From Brachyspira suanatina (lineage in GTDB: Bacteria > Spirochaetota > Brachyspiria > Brachyspirales > Brachyspiraceae): a stretch of DNA of 64,000 nucleotides. The DNA lies in contig NZ_CVLB01000001.1 in assembly GCF_001049755.1 (NCBI RefSeq), forward strand, positions 806,001 through 870,000, written 5' to 3'. A model generated the notes under the pieces. That model ran no database searches and was not told where the DNA came from. It was given only the letters and a program-made list of their open reading frames with translations. The stretch's first letter is position 1, and every line of letters begins with the position of its first letter. The position numbers and the translations under genes are program-made. Below are positions 55,186 through 64,000 of the stretch, in pieces.

Positions 55186-56943
55186 ATGAAAAATATTTTT
55201 AATAATAAAGTTAATAATCAAAGTAATCCAAATAAAAGCTTAATTCAGGCTGTAGATGAGTTTTTAAGAAGAATATCAAATTTAATAGCTATAGCTGGTT
55301 CAATATTTGCAATATTTGTTCTTTTAATGCAGGTAAGGCAGATTAGTATTTACAACTTTTATATATATAATTATGATAAAATTATTAATATCATAACAAT
55401 ATGTTTTGTATTTATACTTATAGATCAAATAAGAATAGCACCAAGAAAACTTTATATAGTTGTGCCGATTATTCAGCTTATAGGTTTATTGCTTTTAAAT
55501 TTTTTCAGCAGAAAATATTACGATGTATATGCAAACAGAATAATATGGACTATAGCAGGTTCTATACTTTTCTTTTTAGTTATAGTTATAAATTGGCTTA
55601 GGCTTTCATATTCAAAATTTACATTATATCAAATGATTATAGCTTCTTTTATATTTGTTATAACATTAGGAAGTTTACTTTTATATTTGCCTTTAAGTAC
55701 TGTAACAGGTAAATTATCATTTGTAGATGCTTTATTTACTGCTACTAGTGCTGTATGTGTTACAGGGCTAAGTGTTATAGATATTTCAAAAGAGTTTACT
55801 TTATTCGGACAGATTGTATTGATTGCTCTTATTCAAATAGGAGGACTTGGTATTATGTCCATATCAGCAATAGTGCTTTTATTTTCTATAAGTAAGGGTA
55901 GTGTTCAGGATAGGGTAAGAACTTTAGAGATGTTTAATACACAGAATAAAGATATAATACAATCTACTATAAAAGTGATCTTTTTATCAACATTTTTAAT
56001 AGAATTATTGGGTGCTGTTTCTTTATTTACTGTTATGGATACTAATGATAGATTGGGAATGCGTATATTTTCTTCGGTGTTTCACTCTATAAGTGCATTT
56101 TGTAATGCCGGATTCTCTCTTTATACAGATAATCTTCATCAATATTCTGATAATGTTGTAGTGAATGTTACTATTATGCTTCTTATCACTCTTGGAGGTA
56201 TAGGATATCCTGTTATGCTTACTGTTACTAGGGCTATCGTTAATAAGATAAAAGGACAAAGATATGTATTTGATGTTCAGGCTAGAATAGTAATATTTAC
56301 AAGTATTCTTCTTATAATAATTGGAAGTGCTTTTATATTTTTTAATGAATATTCAAATTCACTTAAAGATTTGCCTTTAAAAGAGAAGATATTGGTTTCT
56401 TTATTTCAAAGTGTAAGTCCAAGAACGGCAGGTTTTGAAACTATTGCTTATAATTCCATGAGCAGTGTTACTATAGGAGTTGTTATATTTTTAATGTTTG
56501 TAGGAGCTTCTCCAAACAGTACAGGAGGAGGAGTAAAAACTACTACTTTATTTGTATTTATATTTTCAGTAATCACAGCAATTTTTAATAGACCATATAT
56601 TGTAGTTAATGGCAGAAAAATAAAAGATGATACAGTTAATAAATCCGTTGCTATAGTTACGCTTGCAATAGCTATTTCTGTATTAGCTTCATTTATTATG
56701 TTTTATATAGAAAAGTCAAATACTATGATGCCTATACTTTTTGAAGCTATATCTGCAATAAGTACAGTAGGGCTTTCTCTTGGTATAACTCCTACAGTTA
56801 CAGTATGGAGTAAATTAATACTTATAGTTTTAATGTTTATAGGACGTGTTGGTTATCTTACTTTATTTATGAGTATAGGTTCTATTAATAAAGGCAAATA
56901 CGGCATAATAGATTTACCTACAGGTGAGGTAACTATAGGATAA
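55186..56943 (+). CDS. TrkH/KtrB-family potassium uptake channel protein
   Basis: The 585-residue protein has four repeated M1-P-M2 units. Filter glycines are seen in ATSAVCVTGLSV, ISAFCNAGFSLY, SVSPRTAGFETI and ISAISTVGLSLG. An N-terminal extension of about 140 residues with four hydrophobic helices precedes the core, longer than in KtrB. It imports potassium with a TrkA/KtrA-type RCK partner, which is not adjacent here. The stop is two bases before the yqeC-like gene, so the two are co-transcribed although functionally unrelated. Confidence 0.9.
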   Translation: MKNIFNNKVNNQSNPNKSLIQAVDEFLRRISNLIAIAGSIFAIFVLLMQVRQISIYNFYIYNYDKIINIITICFVFILIDQIRIAPRKLYIVVPIIQLIGLLLLNFFSRKYYDVYANRIIWTIAGSILFFLVIVINWLRLSYSKFTLYQMIIASFIFVITLGSLLLYLPLSTVTGKLSFVDALFTATSAVCVTGLSVIDISKEFTLFGQIVLIALIQIGGLGIMSISAIVLLFSISKGSVQDRVRTLEMFNTQNKDIIQSTIKVIFLSTFLIELLGAVSLFTVMDTNDRLGMRIFSSVFHSISAFCNAGFSLYTDNLHQYSDNVVVNVTIMLLITLGGIGYPVMLTVTRAIVNKIKGQRYVFDVQARIVIFTSILLIIIGSAFIFFNEYSNSLKDLPLKEKILVSLFQSVSPRTAGFETIAYNSMSSVTIGVVIFLMFVGASPNSTGGGVKTTTLFVFIFSVITAIFNRPYIVVNGRKIKDDTVNKSVAIVTLAIAISVLASFIMFYIEKSNTMMPILFEAISAISTVGLSLGITPTVTVWSKLILIVLMFIGRVGYLTLFMSIGSINKGKYGIIDLPTGEVTIG

Positions 56944-56945
56944 TT

Positions 56946-58129
56946 ATGTCTGAAATTATTATTGTATGCGGTGCCGGAGGTAAAACCTCATATATAAAAA
57001 AATAGCAGAAAATAATAAAGATAAAAAAATAGTAATCACAACTACTACTAAAATATTCAAACCTGATAATTATACAGAAACTATAAATAATCATTCCTTT
57101 GATAATGATAATATTATTGTATTAGGAAAAAAGTATGATGAAAAAAAATTAATATATGCAGGAGATGAACAATTAGGGAATGCAATTAAATATGCTGATA
57201 TTGTTTTGATAGAGGCAGACGGTGCAAAATATCATTCTTTAAAAATACCTAATGATGAAGAGCCTGTTATACCAAGTTCTTTATATGGCAGAATATATAA
57301 AATAGTTGTTATTATGGGGCTTCATAGTTTAGGAAGAAAATTTAAAGAGACTTGTTTCAGATATAATTTATGTGATGAAATAGAGCCTGAAAGAATAGTT
57401 GATTTAGATACTATTAATTATATAGCTGATAAATATTATATTAATAAACTTAAATATAAATGCAGCAATATAAAACTATATTTAAATGATTTTACAGAGA
57501 ATAATTATATTTATTATAAAAAAACATCTTTTATTATACTAGCATCTGGTAAAAGCGAACGTTTTAATGGAAACAAATTAATTCATAAATTCAAATCTCT
57601 TGATAATAAAACATTATTTGAAAAAACAATAGATAAAATATCTGATGTGAGAAAATTATTTAAAGAAGATGAAAATCTCAAAAATATAGAAACCGATGTA
57701 ATAGTTGTAAGCGTATACGATGATATAATAAATAAAAAATTTGAAAATAAAGATTATTATGCTTTTTATAATGACAGACATAATGAAGGTATAAGTGCTT
57801 CTATAAAACTTGGAATTAATGAGGCATTAAAAGTAAAAGCTGATTCATTTGCTTTTTTTGTATGCGATATGCCTTTTTTAGAAAGTAATGATATATTCAA
57901 TATGTTAAAATATTTTTATTATAGTCATAAAAATATAGGTGCTATGTTCACAGATAACAGACCTTCTAATCCTGCTATTTTTTCATCTAAGTATATTAAT
58001 GATATTTTAAGTTTAGAAAATGATGTTGGAGCACTTAGAATTATAAAAAAGAATATAGAAGATTGTTTCTTTTATACTATAGATGAAAATAAATTAAAAG
58101 ATATAGATACCAGAGAAGATTTATTTTAA
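56946..58129 (+). CDS. YqeC-MocA fusion interrupted by a frameshift at A7 (slippage site or disrupted gene)
   Basis: The ATG at 56946 starts a frame with the YqeC-type P-loop VCGAGGKTS, but it stops after 19 codons (TAG at 57003). The -1 frame continues from 57002 to 58129: KKIVITTTTKIF and LIEADGAKY (YqeC, selenium-dependent hydroxylase accessory), then a MocA-like cytidylyltransferase domain (ILASGKSERFNGNKL; FFVCDMPFLES). Joined, the product is 394 residues, a reasonable fusion length. The junction is A AAA AAA immediately followed by TAG, a canonical -1 slippery heptamer. Alternatives are a sequencing error, transcriptional slippage or a recent mutation. MocA proteins modify molybdopterin cofactor for xanthine dehydrogenase-type enzymes, and these follow in the window. 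Confidence 0.7.
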
Positions 58130-58180
58130 ATATATTTAATCAATAAAAATTAATTGAAGTTAATAAAAATTAATAAAAGA

Positions 58181-58212
58181 AAAAGCATAAGCTATAAATA
58201 ACTTATGCTTTT
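58181..58212. terminator. Bidirectional terminator between yqeC-mocA and the permease gene
   Basis: AAAAGCATAAG (58181-58191) pairs with CTTATGCTTTT (58202-58212). The gene ends converge here, and the A and T runs allow function on both strands. Confidence 0.87.
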
Positions 58213-58234
58213 ATATATTAAAAGATATTTTTAA

Positions 58235-59620
58235 TTATTTTTTAGCTTCTTCTTTAGGAAGAATAACGTTAAGTATAATAGCAACACAAGTAGCTATAAC
58301 AACAGGACTGCTTCCAAATACAGTTTTAGCCCAAGCAGGGAAAGTATCTAAAGCACCGCCAACCTGAACAGTACCCATACCTAAAGCAACAGCAAGTCCA
58401 ACTATTAATGTGTTTCTAGGTCCCATATTTTCAGTGAATACCAATTTAATACCAGTCATAGCGATAGAAGCAAATACCATTATAGTAGCTCCTCCTAATA
58501 CACAAGAAGGTATTGTAGTAAGTAAAGCTGAGAATTTAGGGAATAAACCAGCTATTAATATTATGATAGCAGCTATACCTAAAACGATTCTGTTAATAAC
58601 TTTAGTAGTAACAACTATACCTACGTTCTGACTGTAAGTAGCAGTTGGTAAACATCCGAATACAGAACATAATATATTAGTAAGACCATAAGCAGTGATA
58701 CCGCATTTTAATTCTTGGTCTGTAGGCATTCTTCCTATAGGACTTCCTGAAGTAGTAGCAGAGAAGTCTCCTATTGCCTGAACAGAGTTAACTGCGAATA
58801 AAAGAGCTATAGCTATAGCAGCAGAAGGATCAAATTCTATTCCAAAAGGTATAAGTTTAGGAGCTTGGAAAATACCGGCATTAGCAACACTTGTAAAGTT
58901 AATCATACCAAAGAAGAAAGCAGCTATATATCCTACTATTAATCCGAATAATACAGAAGCTAATTTTAAGAATCCTTTAGTAAATTGGTTGAAGAAAATA
59001 ACTGCAACAAGAGTTATACCAGCAACAGCCCAATACTGCCAAGAACCGAAAGGAACAACTTCACCATTTATTTTGTACAAAGTACTTCCGCCAGCCATAT
59101 ATCTAACAGCTGTAGGGTATAAAGAAAGACCAACAGTGAAAACAACAGTACCAGCAATTAGAGGAGGGAATAGTTTTCTTATTTTATCAACGGCAAAACC
59201 AAATATTATAGCAACTACACCACCTATGATTTGAGCTCCAAGTATTATAGCTATACCTCTAACACCAAGACCAGTACCTTCAGGACCTCTAGCAATAGAT
59301 TGCATAGTAGATACATAAGCAAAACTAACACCCATTATCATAGGAAGTCTAGCACCTATGTGATAATTTTTTGTAATAGGTATTGGGAACAACATAATAA
59401 TAGTTGAAATAGCAGCAAATACTAAAGATGATTGAACTAGTAATATCTGCTCTGGACTTCCGCTTTTAAGACCTGCAGCAGATGATACAATAAGTGCTGG
59501 TGTAACACAACCAACGATCATTGCTACTACGTGCTGAATAGCTAACGGAAAAGCTTGAGACATTTTGGGCATACCTTCGTACTGAAACAAAACGTCTTGA
59601 GTTTTTTCATTTGTACTCAT
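58235..59620 (-). CDS. NCS2 family nucleobase (xanthine/uracil-type) permease
   Basis: The 461-residue protein has about 14 transmembrane segments. Family signatures are SFAYVSTMQSIARG, GTVVFTVGLSLYPTAV, FSATTSGSPIGRMPTDQELKCGI and TATYSQNVGIVV (the NCS2 Q/E-x-N-x-G element). It is a proton- or sodium-coupled purine or uracil importer. Location at the end of the hydroxylase operon favours xanthine or a related purine. The ATG at 59620 follows GGAG; a TTG four codons upstream overlaps that site. It is separated from the FAD-subunit gene by 27 bases. Confidence 0.92.
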   Translation of the reverse strand: MSTNEKTQDVLFQYEGMPKMSQAFPLAIQHVVAMIVGCVTPALIVSSAAGLKSGSPEQILLVQSSLVFAAISTIIMLFPIPITKNYHIGARLPMIMGVSFAYVSTMQSIARGPEGTGLGVRGIAIILGAQIIGGVVAIIFGFAVDKIRKLFPPLIAGTVVFTVGLSLYPTAVRYMAGGSTLYKINGEVVPFGSWQYWAVAGITLVAVIFFNQFTKGFLKLASVLFGLIVGYIAAFFFGMINFTSVANAGIFQAPKLIPFGIEFDPSAAIAIALLFAVNSVQAIGDFSATTSGSPIGRMPTDQELKCGITAYGLTNILCSVFGCLPTATYSQNVGIVVTTKVINRIVLGIAAIIILIAGLFPKFSALLTTIPSCVLGGATIMVFASIAMTGIKLVFTENMGPRNTLIVGLAVALGMGTVQVGGALDTFPAWAKTVFGSSPVVIATCVAIILNVILPKEEAKK

Positions 59621-59647
59621 AATTAACTCCAATTTTTTTATTATATT

Positions 59648-60490
59648 TTATAGATTTATATTATCTAAAAAATATTCAATTAAATTTAAAGCGCATTTCT
59701 TCCTATATAAGGCTGTTGACCTAGCACTGTTTCTAGGATTCATAATTGAAGAATATGCTTCCTGTATAGATTTAATATTATTCTTCCATTCATTGATATC
59801 TGAAGTAATAAATTTTTCCTCTATACCTTCATCTCTTGTAATTGTAATACCTAATGTACAAAAACTTATTTTGAATCTGTACTTGTCATTTTCTTTGCAA
59901 ACTAATGCACATATTGCAAGTTTTGATAATGCATTAGCTTTTCTAGTTCCTATTTTTCTATAAAAAGAATATTTATAATCTTTTTTCGGTATTATAATAT
60001 GGGTAAGTATTTCGTCATTTTTTAATATTGTTTTACTTACTCCTGTGATAAAGTTTTTTATTTTTACTTCTCTTTGTGAATTTTTACTTTTTAATACTAG
60101 AACAGCATCCATAGCATATAAAGAAGGAAGACTATCCGCAGAAGGAGAGGCATTGCAAATATTTCCGCCTATAGTGGCAATATTTCTAATAGGAGGTCCT
60201 GCTATTCCTGAGGCACTGTCTTTCAATACCTGAGGAGTTAAATCTGATTTAATAATTTCATCAAATGTAGTTAATGCCCCTATAATGATATTATTTTCAT
60301 CTTCTTTTATGCCTTTTAATTCTTCTATATCATTTATAAATAATATAGGCTTATCAAATTTAGCTATTAAATTGCTTCCTCTAAGATGCTCTACCATTAA
60401 ATCTGTACCGCCTGCAAAAATCACAGAATCATTTGAGGCTCTAAAATCTAATGCTTCATTAATATTTTTAGCTTTTAAAGTTACTGCCAT
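59648..60490 (-). CDS. xdhB: Xanthine dehydrogenase-type FAD-binding subunit
   Basis: The 280-residue protein is the FAD-binding middle subunit of molybdenum hydroxylases. It has the FAD motif VIFAGGTDLMVEHLRG (about residues 20-35), GPPIRNIATIGGNICNASPSADSLPSLYAMDA (about residues 98-129) and a CO dehydrogenase flavoprotein C-terminal domain (RKIGTRKANALSKLAICAL). Electrons pass from the iron-sulfur subunit to FAD and on to NAD or another acceptor. It overlaps the iron-sulfur gene by ten bases, and GGAGGG precedes its ATG. Its length is normal. Confidence 0.92.
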   Translation of the reverse strand: MAVTLKAKNINEALDFRASNDSVIFAGGTDLMVEHLRGSNLIAKFDKPILFINDIEELKGIKEDENNIIIGALTTFDEIIKSDLTPQVLKDSASGIAGPPIRNIATIGGNICNASPSADSLPSLYAMDAVLVLKSKNSQREVKIKNFITGVSKTILKNDEILTHIIIPKKDYKYSFYRKIGTRKANALSKLAICALVCKENDKYRFKISFCTLGITITRDEGIEEKFITSDINEWKNNIKSIQEAYSSIMNPRNSARSTALYRKKCALNLIEYFLDNINL

Positions 60491-60969
60491 AAATTTTTAC
60501 CCTCCTTAAAAGCTATATCAGATGCTCTTAATACAGCACTTACTATATGATCATATCCGGTGCATCTGCATAGATTGCCAGATAATCCTTTTCTTACTTC
60601 ATACTCTGTAGGTTTTCCTTTAGTATCATTCAAAATAGCTTCAGATGACATTATCATTCCCGGAGTACAGAAACCGCATTGAACAGCTCCTTCATCTATA
60701 AAAGCCTTTGTTACTATTTTACCTCTTTCAGTTTCAGAATATCCTTCTATTGTTATAATTTCTTTTCCTTCACATAAAATTATAGGTATTAAACAAGAAT
60801 TAACTACTTTTCCTTCCATAAGTACGGCACAAGCTCCGCATTCTCCTTCTCCGCATCCTTCTTTAGTACCTGTAAGTTTTAATTCATCTCTTATAAAATC
60901 TATTAATCTAGTTAAAGGATCTAACTCTGTATTAATTTCATTTCCATTTACTTTAAATTTTATAGGCAT
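60481..60969 (-). CDS. xdhC: Xanthine dehydrogenase-type [2Fe-2S] subunit
   Basis: The 162-residue protein has an N-terminal ferredoxin-like cluster site GCGEGECGACAVLMEGKVVNSC (about residues 38-59) and a second helical cluster site QCGFCTPGMIM with GNLCRCTGYD (about residues 97-143). This is the small subunit of molybdenum hydroxylases, linking the molybdopterin site to FAD. It overlaps the large-subunit stop by one base (TAATG) and the FAD-subunit start by ten bases, so the three genes are translationally coupled. GGAGGT precedes the start. Confidence 0.95.
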   Translation of the reverse strand: MPIKFKVNGNEINTELDPLTRLIDFIRDELKLTGTKEGCGEGECGACAVLMEGKVVNSCLIPIILCEGKEIITIEGYSETERGKIVTKAFIDEGAVQCGFCTPGMIMSSEAILNDTKGKPTEYEVRKGLSGNLCRCTGYDHIVSAVLRASDIAFKEGKNLWQ

Positions 60970-63104
60970 TATATCACCTCCGCTATGTTTTCAGGCAGAA
61001 TAGGAATTTTTGTAAAATGATGTTTCAAAGCATTTTCCATAGCAGATGCATAAGCACTTGCAGCACCGTCAAAAGTAATTTCTCCTATTCCTTTTGCACC
61101 AGAAGGACCATATTGATAAGGCTCTCCCATAATATATGTTTTTATTTCAGGCAAGTCTAAAGAAGTAGGTATCATATAATCAGACATTTTTACCTGTAAG
61201 AATCTTCCGTCTTTATTCACTATGTTTTCTAAAGCCCCCCAACCAAGTGCCTGAGCAACTCCGCCTTTTATCTGACCTTCAACTATCTTTTCATCTATAG
61301 CATATCCGCAGTCAAATACAGCCCAAACACCTACTATTTTTACTTCTAATGTAAATTTATCAATTTCAACTTCAACAACATTTATTCCAAGTCCATAAGT
61401 AGGGTAGGCATCTCCTCTTAAATTAGTACTATCCCAATCAACTAAATGCGAAGGATGTTTATAATCTTCAGTTATTTCTATTTCTTCAGATTCATTCCAT
61501 CTATCTTTTAATTTTTTGCATGCTTCCTGTATTAAATATCCTACTATCATAACTGAACGTGAAGCAACAGTCGGACCTGTATTTGGTATTATATTTGTAT
61601 CATATACGGATATATCTATATTTTCTAATGGTATATTCAAATTATAAGCAGCTATTTTTCTGAATGTGGTATGAAGTCCCTGACCTATTTCTGTATTTGA
61701 TGTCAGTATTGTTACTTTATTTCCTTTTTTCTTTAACTTTAATTTAGCTTTGATTATATCTCTTTCTCCGCTTCCTGTGAAAGCACAGCCATGTAAGAAG
61801 CAGGAAATTCCTATTCCTCTGTACATATCATCTTTATATTTTTTTACTTTGTTTTCATAATCAGATTCTTTTAAAGCTAAATCAAGCATTTTAGGAAGTA
61901 TTATATTATCATGGAATATTCCGCCTGTTATTGTAGGATCATTTTGTTTTACGAAATATTTTCTTTTAAGCTCTATAGGATCTACATTTATTTTATTAGC
62001 TATATTATCCATAGTTCTTTCTATAGCGAATATAGCCTGAGGTCCGCCGAATCCTCTGAATGCACAGCTAGGTACATTATTAGTACAGTATAATCTTCCC
62101 AAAACTCTCACATTAGGAAAATGATATACATTAGCAGCAGTGTAAGTGCATCTTTGCATAATAACTCTTGAGCTTGATTCATAGGCACCAGCATCCATAT
62201 CTGAAACTACATCAAGAGCAATGATATTATTATTTTCATCAAGAGCAATTTTAGTTGTGATTTGAGCAGGCTGTCTTTTTACACTATAAGCTAAATCAAA
62301 TTGTCTGTCTAATATAAGCTTAACTGTTTTTTTGAGTTTATGTACAGCAACGGCAACTGCAGCGGATAGTATATCAGGATAATGTTCTTTTCCTCCGAAT
62401 CCTCCGCCTATAGTAGGTGATATTACTCTTACCTTTGAATCTTCAACACCAAGAACAGGAGCAACAGCTTTTTGTACATAATATGGACATTGTGTAGATG
62501 AATATAAAGTTACTCCGTCATTTTCCCAAACACCCACGGTTCCATTAACTTCCATATATAAATGTTCTTGATATGGTGTATGATATGTTTCTTCTATTAT
62601 TGTTTTAGCTTTTTTGAAAGCTTCATCAACATCGCCGTATCCTGCTTTAAATGAAATGAATATATTATCATCTCCATATATAGGACCGCCTAATAATTTT
62701 TTGGAGTCTTCTATATTTAATACAGGTTCCAAATCTTCATATTCTATTGTAACTTTTTCAGCTATATCATATACTATATTTTTGTCAGGACCTACAATAA
62801 GAAGTATTGTTTCTCCAATATATCTAACATTATCATCAGCAAAAGGACGCCAGTCAGATATAATCATAGTAGCGGCATTTTTACCCGGAACATCTCTATA
62901 GTCTATTATAGAATAACCTTCAGGAAGTTCAGGAATATTGATTTTTAATATCTTAGCCCTGGCTTTTGTAGAATGAACAATTTTGGCATGCAGGACTTCT
63001 TTTCCAAAATCAATATCGTTTAAATACTTAGTTTTTCCTGTTATTTTATCAAGAGCATCTACTCTTGCTACAGAATTTTTCAATTCTTTAATTAGAGTTT
63101 CCAT
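60969..63104 (-). CDS. xdhA: Xanthine dehydrogenase-type molybdopterin-binding large subunit
   Basis: The 711-residue protein has the N-terminal hammerhead domain (VARVDALDKITGKTKYLNDI) and then the molybdopterin regions. ISPTIGGGFGGKEHYPDILS is near residue 235, CAFRGFGGPQAIFAIE near residue 345, and GAKGIGEITFDGAASA carries the catalytic Glu near residue 678. It hydroxylates purines such as xanthine or hypoxanthine, or a related N-heterocycle. The adjacent permease and carbamate kinase favour a purine substrate. It is the first gene of the xdhA-xdhC-xdhB-permease operon, behind a 15-bp inverted repeat. The weak start context has GAGGGC upstream. Confidence 0.93.
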   Translation of the reverse strand: METLIKELKNSVARVDALDKITGKTKYLNDIDFGKEVLHAKIVHSTKARAKILKINIPELPEGYSIIDYRDVPGKNAATMIISDWRPFADDNVRYIGETILLIVGPDKNIVYDIAEKVTIEYEDLEPVLNIEDSKKLLGGPIYGDDNIFISFKAGYGDVDEAFKKAKTIIEETYHTPYQEHLYMEVNGTVGVWENDGVTLYSSTQCPYYVQKAVAPVLGVEDSKVRVISPTIGGGFGGKEHYPDILSAAVAVAVHKLKKTVKLILDRQFDLAYSVKRQPAQITTKIALDENNNIIALDVVSDMDAGAYESSSRVIMQRCTYTAANVYHFPNVRVLGRLYCTNNVPSCAFRGFGGPQAIFAIERTMDNIANKINVDPIELKRKYFVKQNDPTITGGIFHDNIILPKMLDLALKESDYENKVKKYKDDMYRGIGISCFLHGCAFTGSGERDIIKAKLKLKKKGNKVTILTSNTEIGQGLHTTFRKIAAYNLNIPLENIDISVYDTNIIPNTGPTVASRSVMIVGYLIQEACKKLKDRWNESEEIEITEDYKHPSHLVDWDSTNLRGDAYPTYGLGINVVEVEIDKFTLEVKIVGVWAVFDCGYAIDEKIVEGQIKGGVAQALGWGALENIVNKDGRFLQVKMSDYMIPTSLDLPEIKTYIMGEPYQYGPSGAKGIGEITFDGAASAYASAMENALKHHFTKIPILPENIAEVI

Positions 63105-63143
63105 AAAATAGCCCTCAACTTATTATTTAATTTAAATATTGTT

Positions 63144-63191
63144 AATATCTATAATATATCAATAGTCAAATATTAATATATTATAGATATT
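63144..63191. promoter_or_regulatory. Perfect 15-bp inverted repeat upstream of xdhA, candidate operator
   Basis: AATATCTATAATATA (63144-63158) and TATATTATAGATATT (63177-63191) are exact reverse complements, 18 bases apart. A TTGACT -35-like box lies between them on the minus strand. The position just before the xdhA operon fits a repressor or activator site. It is AT-only, so chance structure cannot be excluded. Confidence 0.5.
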
Positions 63192-63206
63192 TACAAATGA
63201 TAAATA

Positions 63207-63243
63207 AACTAGATAATTTATAGTTTAATATAAATATCTAGTT
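63207..63243 (-). terminator. Weak hairpin after the carbamate kinase gene
   Basis: AACTAGATA (63207-63215) pairs perfectly with TATCTAGTT (63235-63243), 20 bases after the carbamate kinase stop. The following minus-strand T content is moderate, so termination may be partial. Confidence 0.5.
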
Positions 63244-63263
63244 CATTTATATACTACTAAAAA

Positions 63264-64000
63264 TTATTTTATTACTCTAGTACCAGTTTTTCCATTGATA
63301 GCATCTTTAGCTTTTTCTAATAATGTTATCATAGCTTCTTTTCCAGTAGCTTCAACAAACTGCATACAAGCCTGTACTTTTGGAAGCATAGAACCAGGAG
63401 CAAACTGACCATCATCGCAATGTTTTTTAGCTTCTGCTATAGTCATAGAATCAAGCCATTTAACATCAGGTTTTCCGAAGTTAACAGCAACTTTTTCTAC
63501 AGCAGTTAAGATGATAAGCATGTCAGCATTAAGTTCTTTAGCAAGTACAGAAGCAGCAAAGTCTTTATCTATAACAGCAGCCATACCTTTCAAGTGATTA
63601 CCTATTCTTATTACAGGTATTCCGCCGCCGCCGCAGCAAATTACTAATGCTTTTTCATTAAGCATAGCATTGATTGCAGTACTTTCAGCTATAGCAACAG
63701 GTTTAGGAGAAGCAACAACTCTTCTGTATCCTCTTCCTGCATCTTCTTTTACTATCCAGCCTAATTCTTTAGCTTTTGCTTCGCCTTCTTCCTTAGTCAT
63801 GAATTGACCTATAGGTTTAGTAGGGTTTTTGAAAGCAGGGTCATTTTCATCAACTACTACTTGTGTAATTAATGTAGCTATTGGCGGAACAGCAATCTTT
63901 CTATTAGAGAACTCTTCCATAATAGCATTCTGTAAGTCATAACCAATATAAGCCTGACTCATAGCAACACATACTGATAAAGGTATAGGATTTCCAGTAT
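63264..64000 (-). CDS. arcC: Carbamate kinase, N-terminus outside the window
   Basis: The frame runs to the last base of the window, so about 70 N-terminal residues are missing. The visible 245 residues include TGNPIPLSVCVAMSQAYIGY before the internal Met at 63960-63962, then RRVVASPKPVAI, VICCGGGGIPVI (about 120 residues from the visible end), DKDFAASVLAKELNADMLIILTAV and FAPGSMLPKVQA. These are the carbamate kinase (amino-acid kinase fold) motifs. It makes ATP and carbamate from carbamoyl phosphate, the final energy step in purine or arginine breakdown. The hydroxylase operon downstream suggests purine breakdown. Confidence 0.95.
   Translation of the reverse strand, partial: TGNPIPLSVCVAMSQAYIGYDLQNAIMEEFSNRKIAVPPIATLITQVVVDENDPAFKNPTKPIGQFMTKEEGEAKAKELGWIVKEDAGRGYRRVVASPKPVAIAESTAINAMLNEKALVICCGGGGIPVIRIGNHLKGMAAVIDKDFAASVLAKELNADMLIILTAVEKVAVNFGKPDVKWLDSMTIAEAKKHCDDGQFAPGSMLPKVQACMQFVEATGKEAMITLLEKAKDAINGKTGTRVIK

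Noticed and set aside
55186-58129. A functional link between the potassium channel and the YqeC-MocA gene
   Set aside because: They are only two bases apart, but the known roles are unrelated and the yqeC-mocA product fits the purine cluster instead.

Overview
The window is about 64 kb of very AT-rich bacterial DNA that most resembles a Brachyspira-type intestinal spirochaete. The genus is inferred from gene content and composition, not from a marker gene. The supporting features are an flgL-fliW-csrA motility cluster, four methyl-accepting chemotaxis proteins, outer-membrane beta-barrel proteins, [FeFe]-hydrogenase maturases and anaerobic purine catabolism. Shine-Dalgarno sites are mostly AGGAG-like, promoters fit TTGACA/TATAAT, and the only clear structural RNA gene is RNase P RNA.

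Layout. 1-2034: end of a sodium symporter, a ~300-bp dispersed element, a hotdog thioesterase and a block of modular palindromic repeats. 2035-6030: a DUF4132 giant gene with those repeats on both sides. 6056-6674: two tandem miniature transcription units encoding related 36- and 37-residue acidic proteins. 6874-16931: envelope proteins, a membrane metallopeptidase, flgL-fliW-csrA, a methyltransferase and two glycosyltransferases. 17039-17376: rnpB. 17441-26250: accessory genes (PD-(D/E)XK nucleases, a TSUP permease, a DegT aminotransferase, tandem GH3 proteins, a transposase fragment, a cyclodeaminase). 26393-30660: zinc uptake operon. 30678-36313: a lipoprotein hydrolase, pyrB-pyrC behind an apparent translated attenuator, and dxs. 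36318-49434: HD protein, FecR-like protein, PBP1C and four chemoreceptors. 49501-55098: hydrogenase maturation genes (TM1266-like regulator, hydG, hydF, hydE), with a nuclease gene lying between hydF and hydE. 55186-64000: a TrkH/KtrB potassium channel, a frameshifted yqeC-mocA fusion, and a purine cluster (permease, three xanthine dehydrogenase-type subunits, carbamate kinase).

How the genes fit together. ZnuA, ZnuC, ZnuB, a His-rich membrane protein and a lipoprotein form a zinc operon. PyrB and PyrC catalyse consecutive pyrimidine steps and share one leader. HydE, HydF and HydG build the H-cluster. The permease imports purine bases, the molybdenum hydroxylase oxidises them with cofactor help from the YqeC-MocA product, and carbamate kinase can recover ATP from carbamoyl phosphate.

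The most notable observations are: (1) a pyrL-like leader peptide overlapping a 20-bp terminator stem before pyrB; (2) two duplicated self-contained small-protein units; (3) a modular intergenic repeat with near-constant spacing at four loci; (4) an A AAA AAA slippery heptamer followed at once by a stop codon in yqeC-mocA; (5) apparently leaderless promoters (TATAAT-N6-ATG) on three nuclease-family genes; and (6) a T9 tract inside a chemoreceptor promoter.
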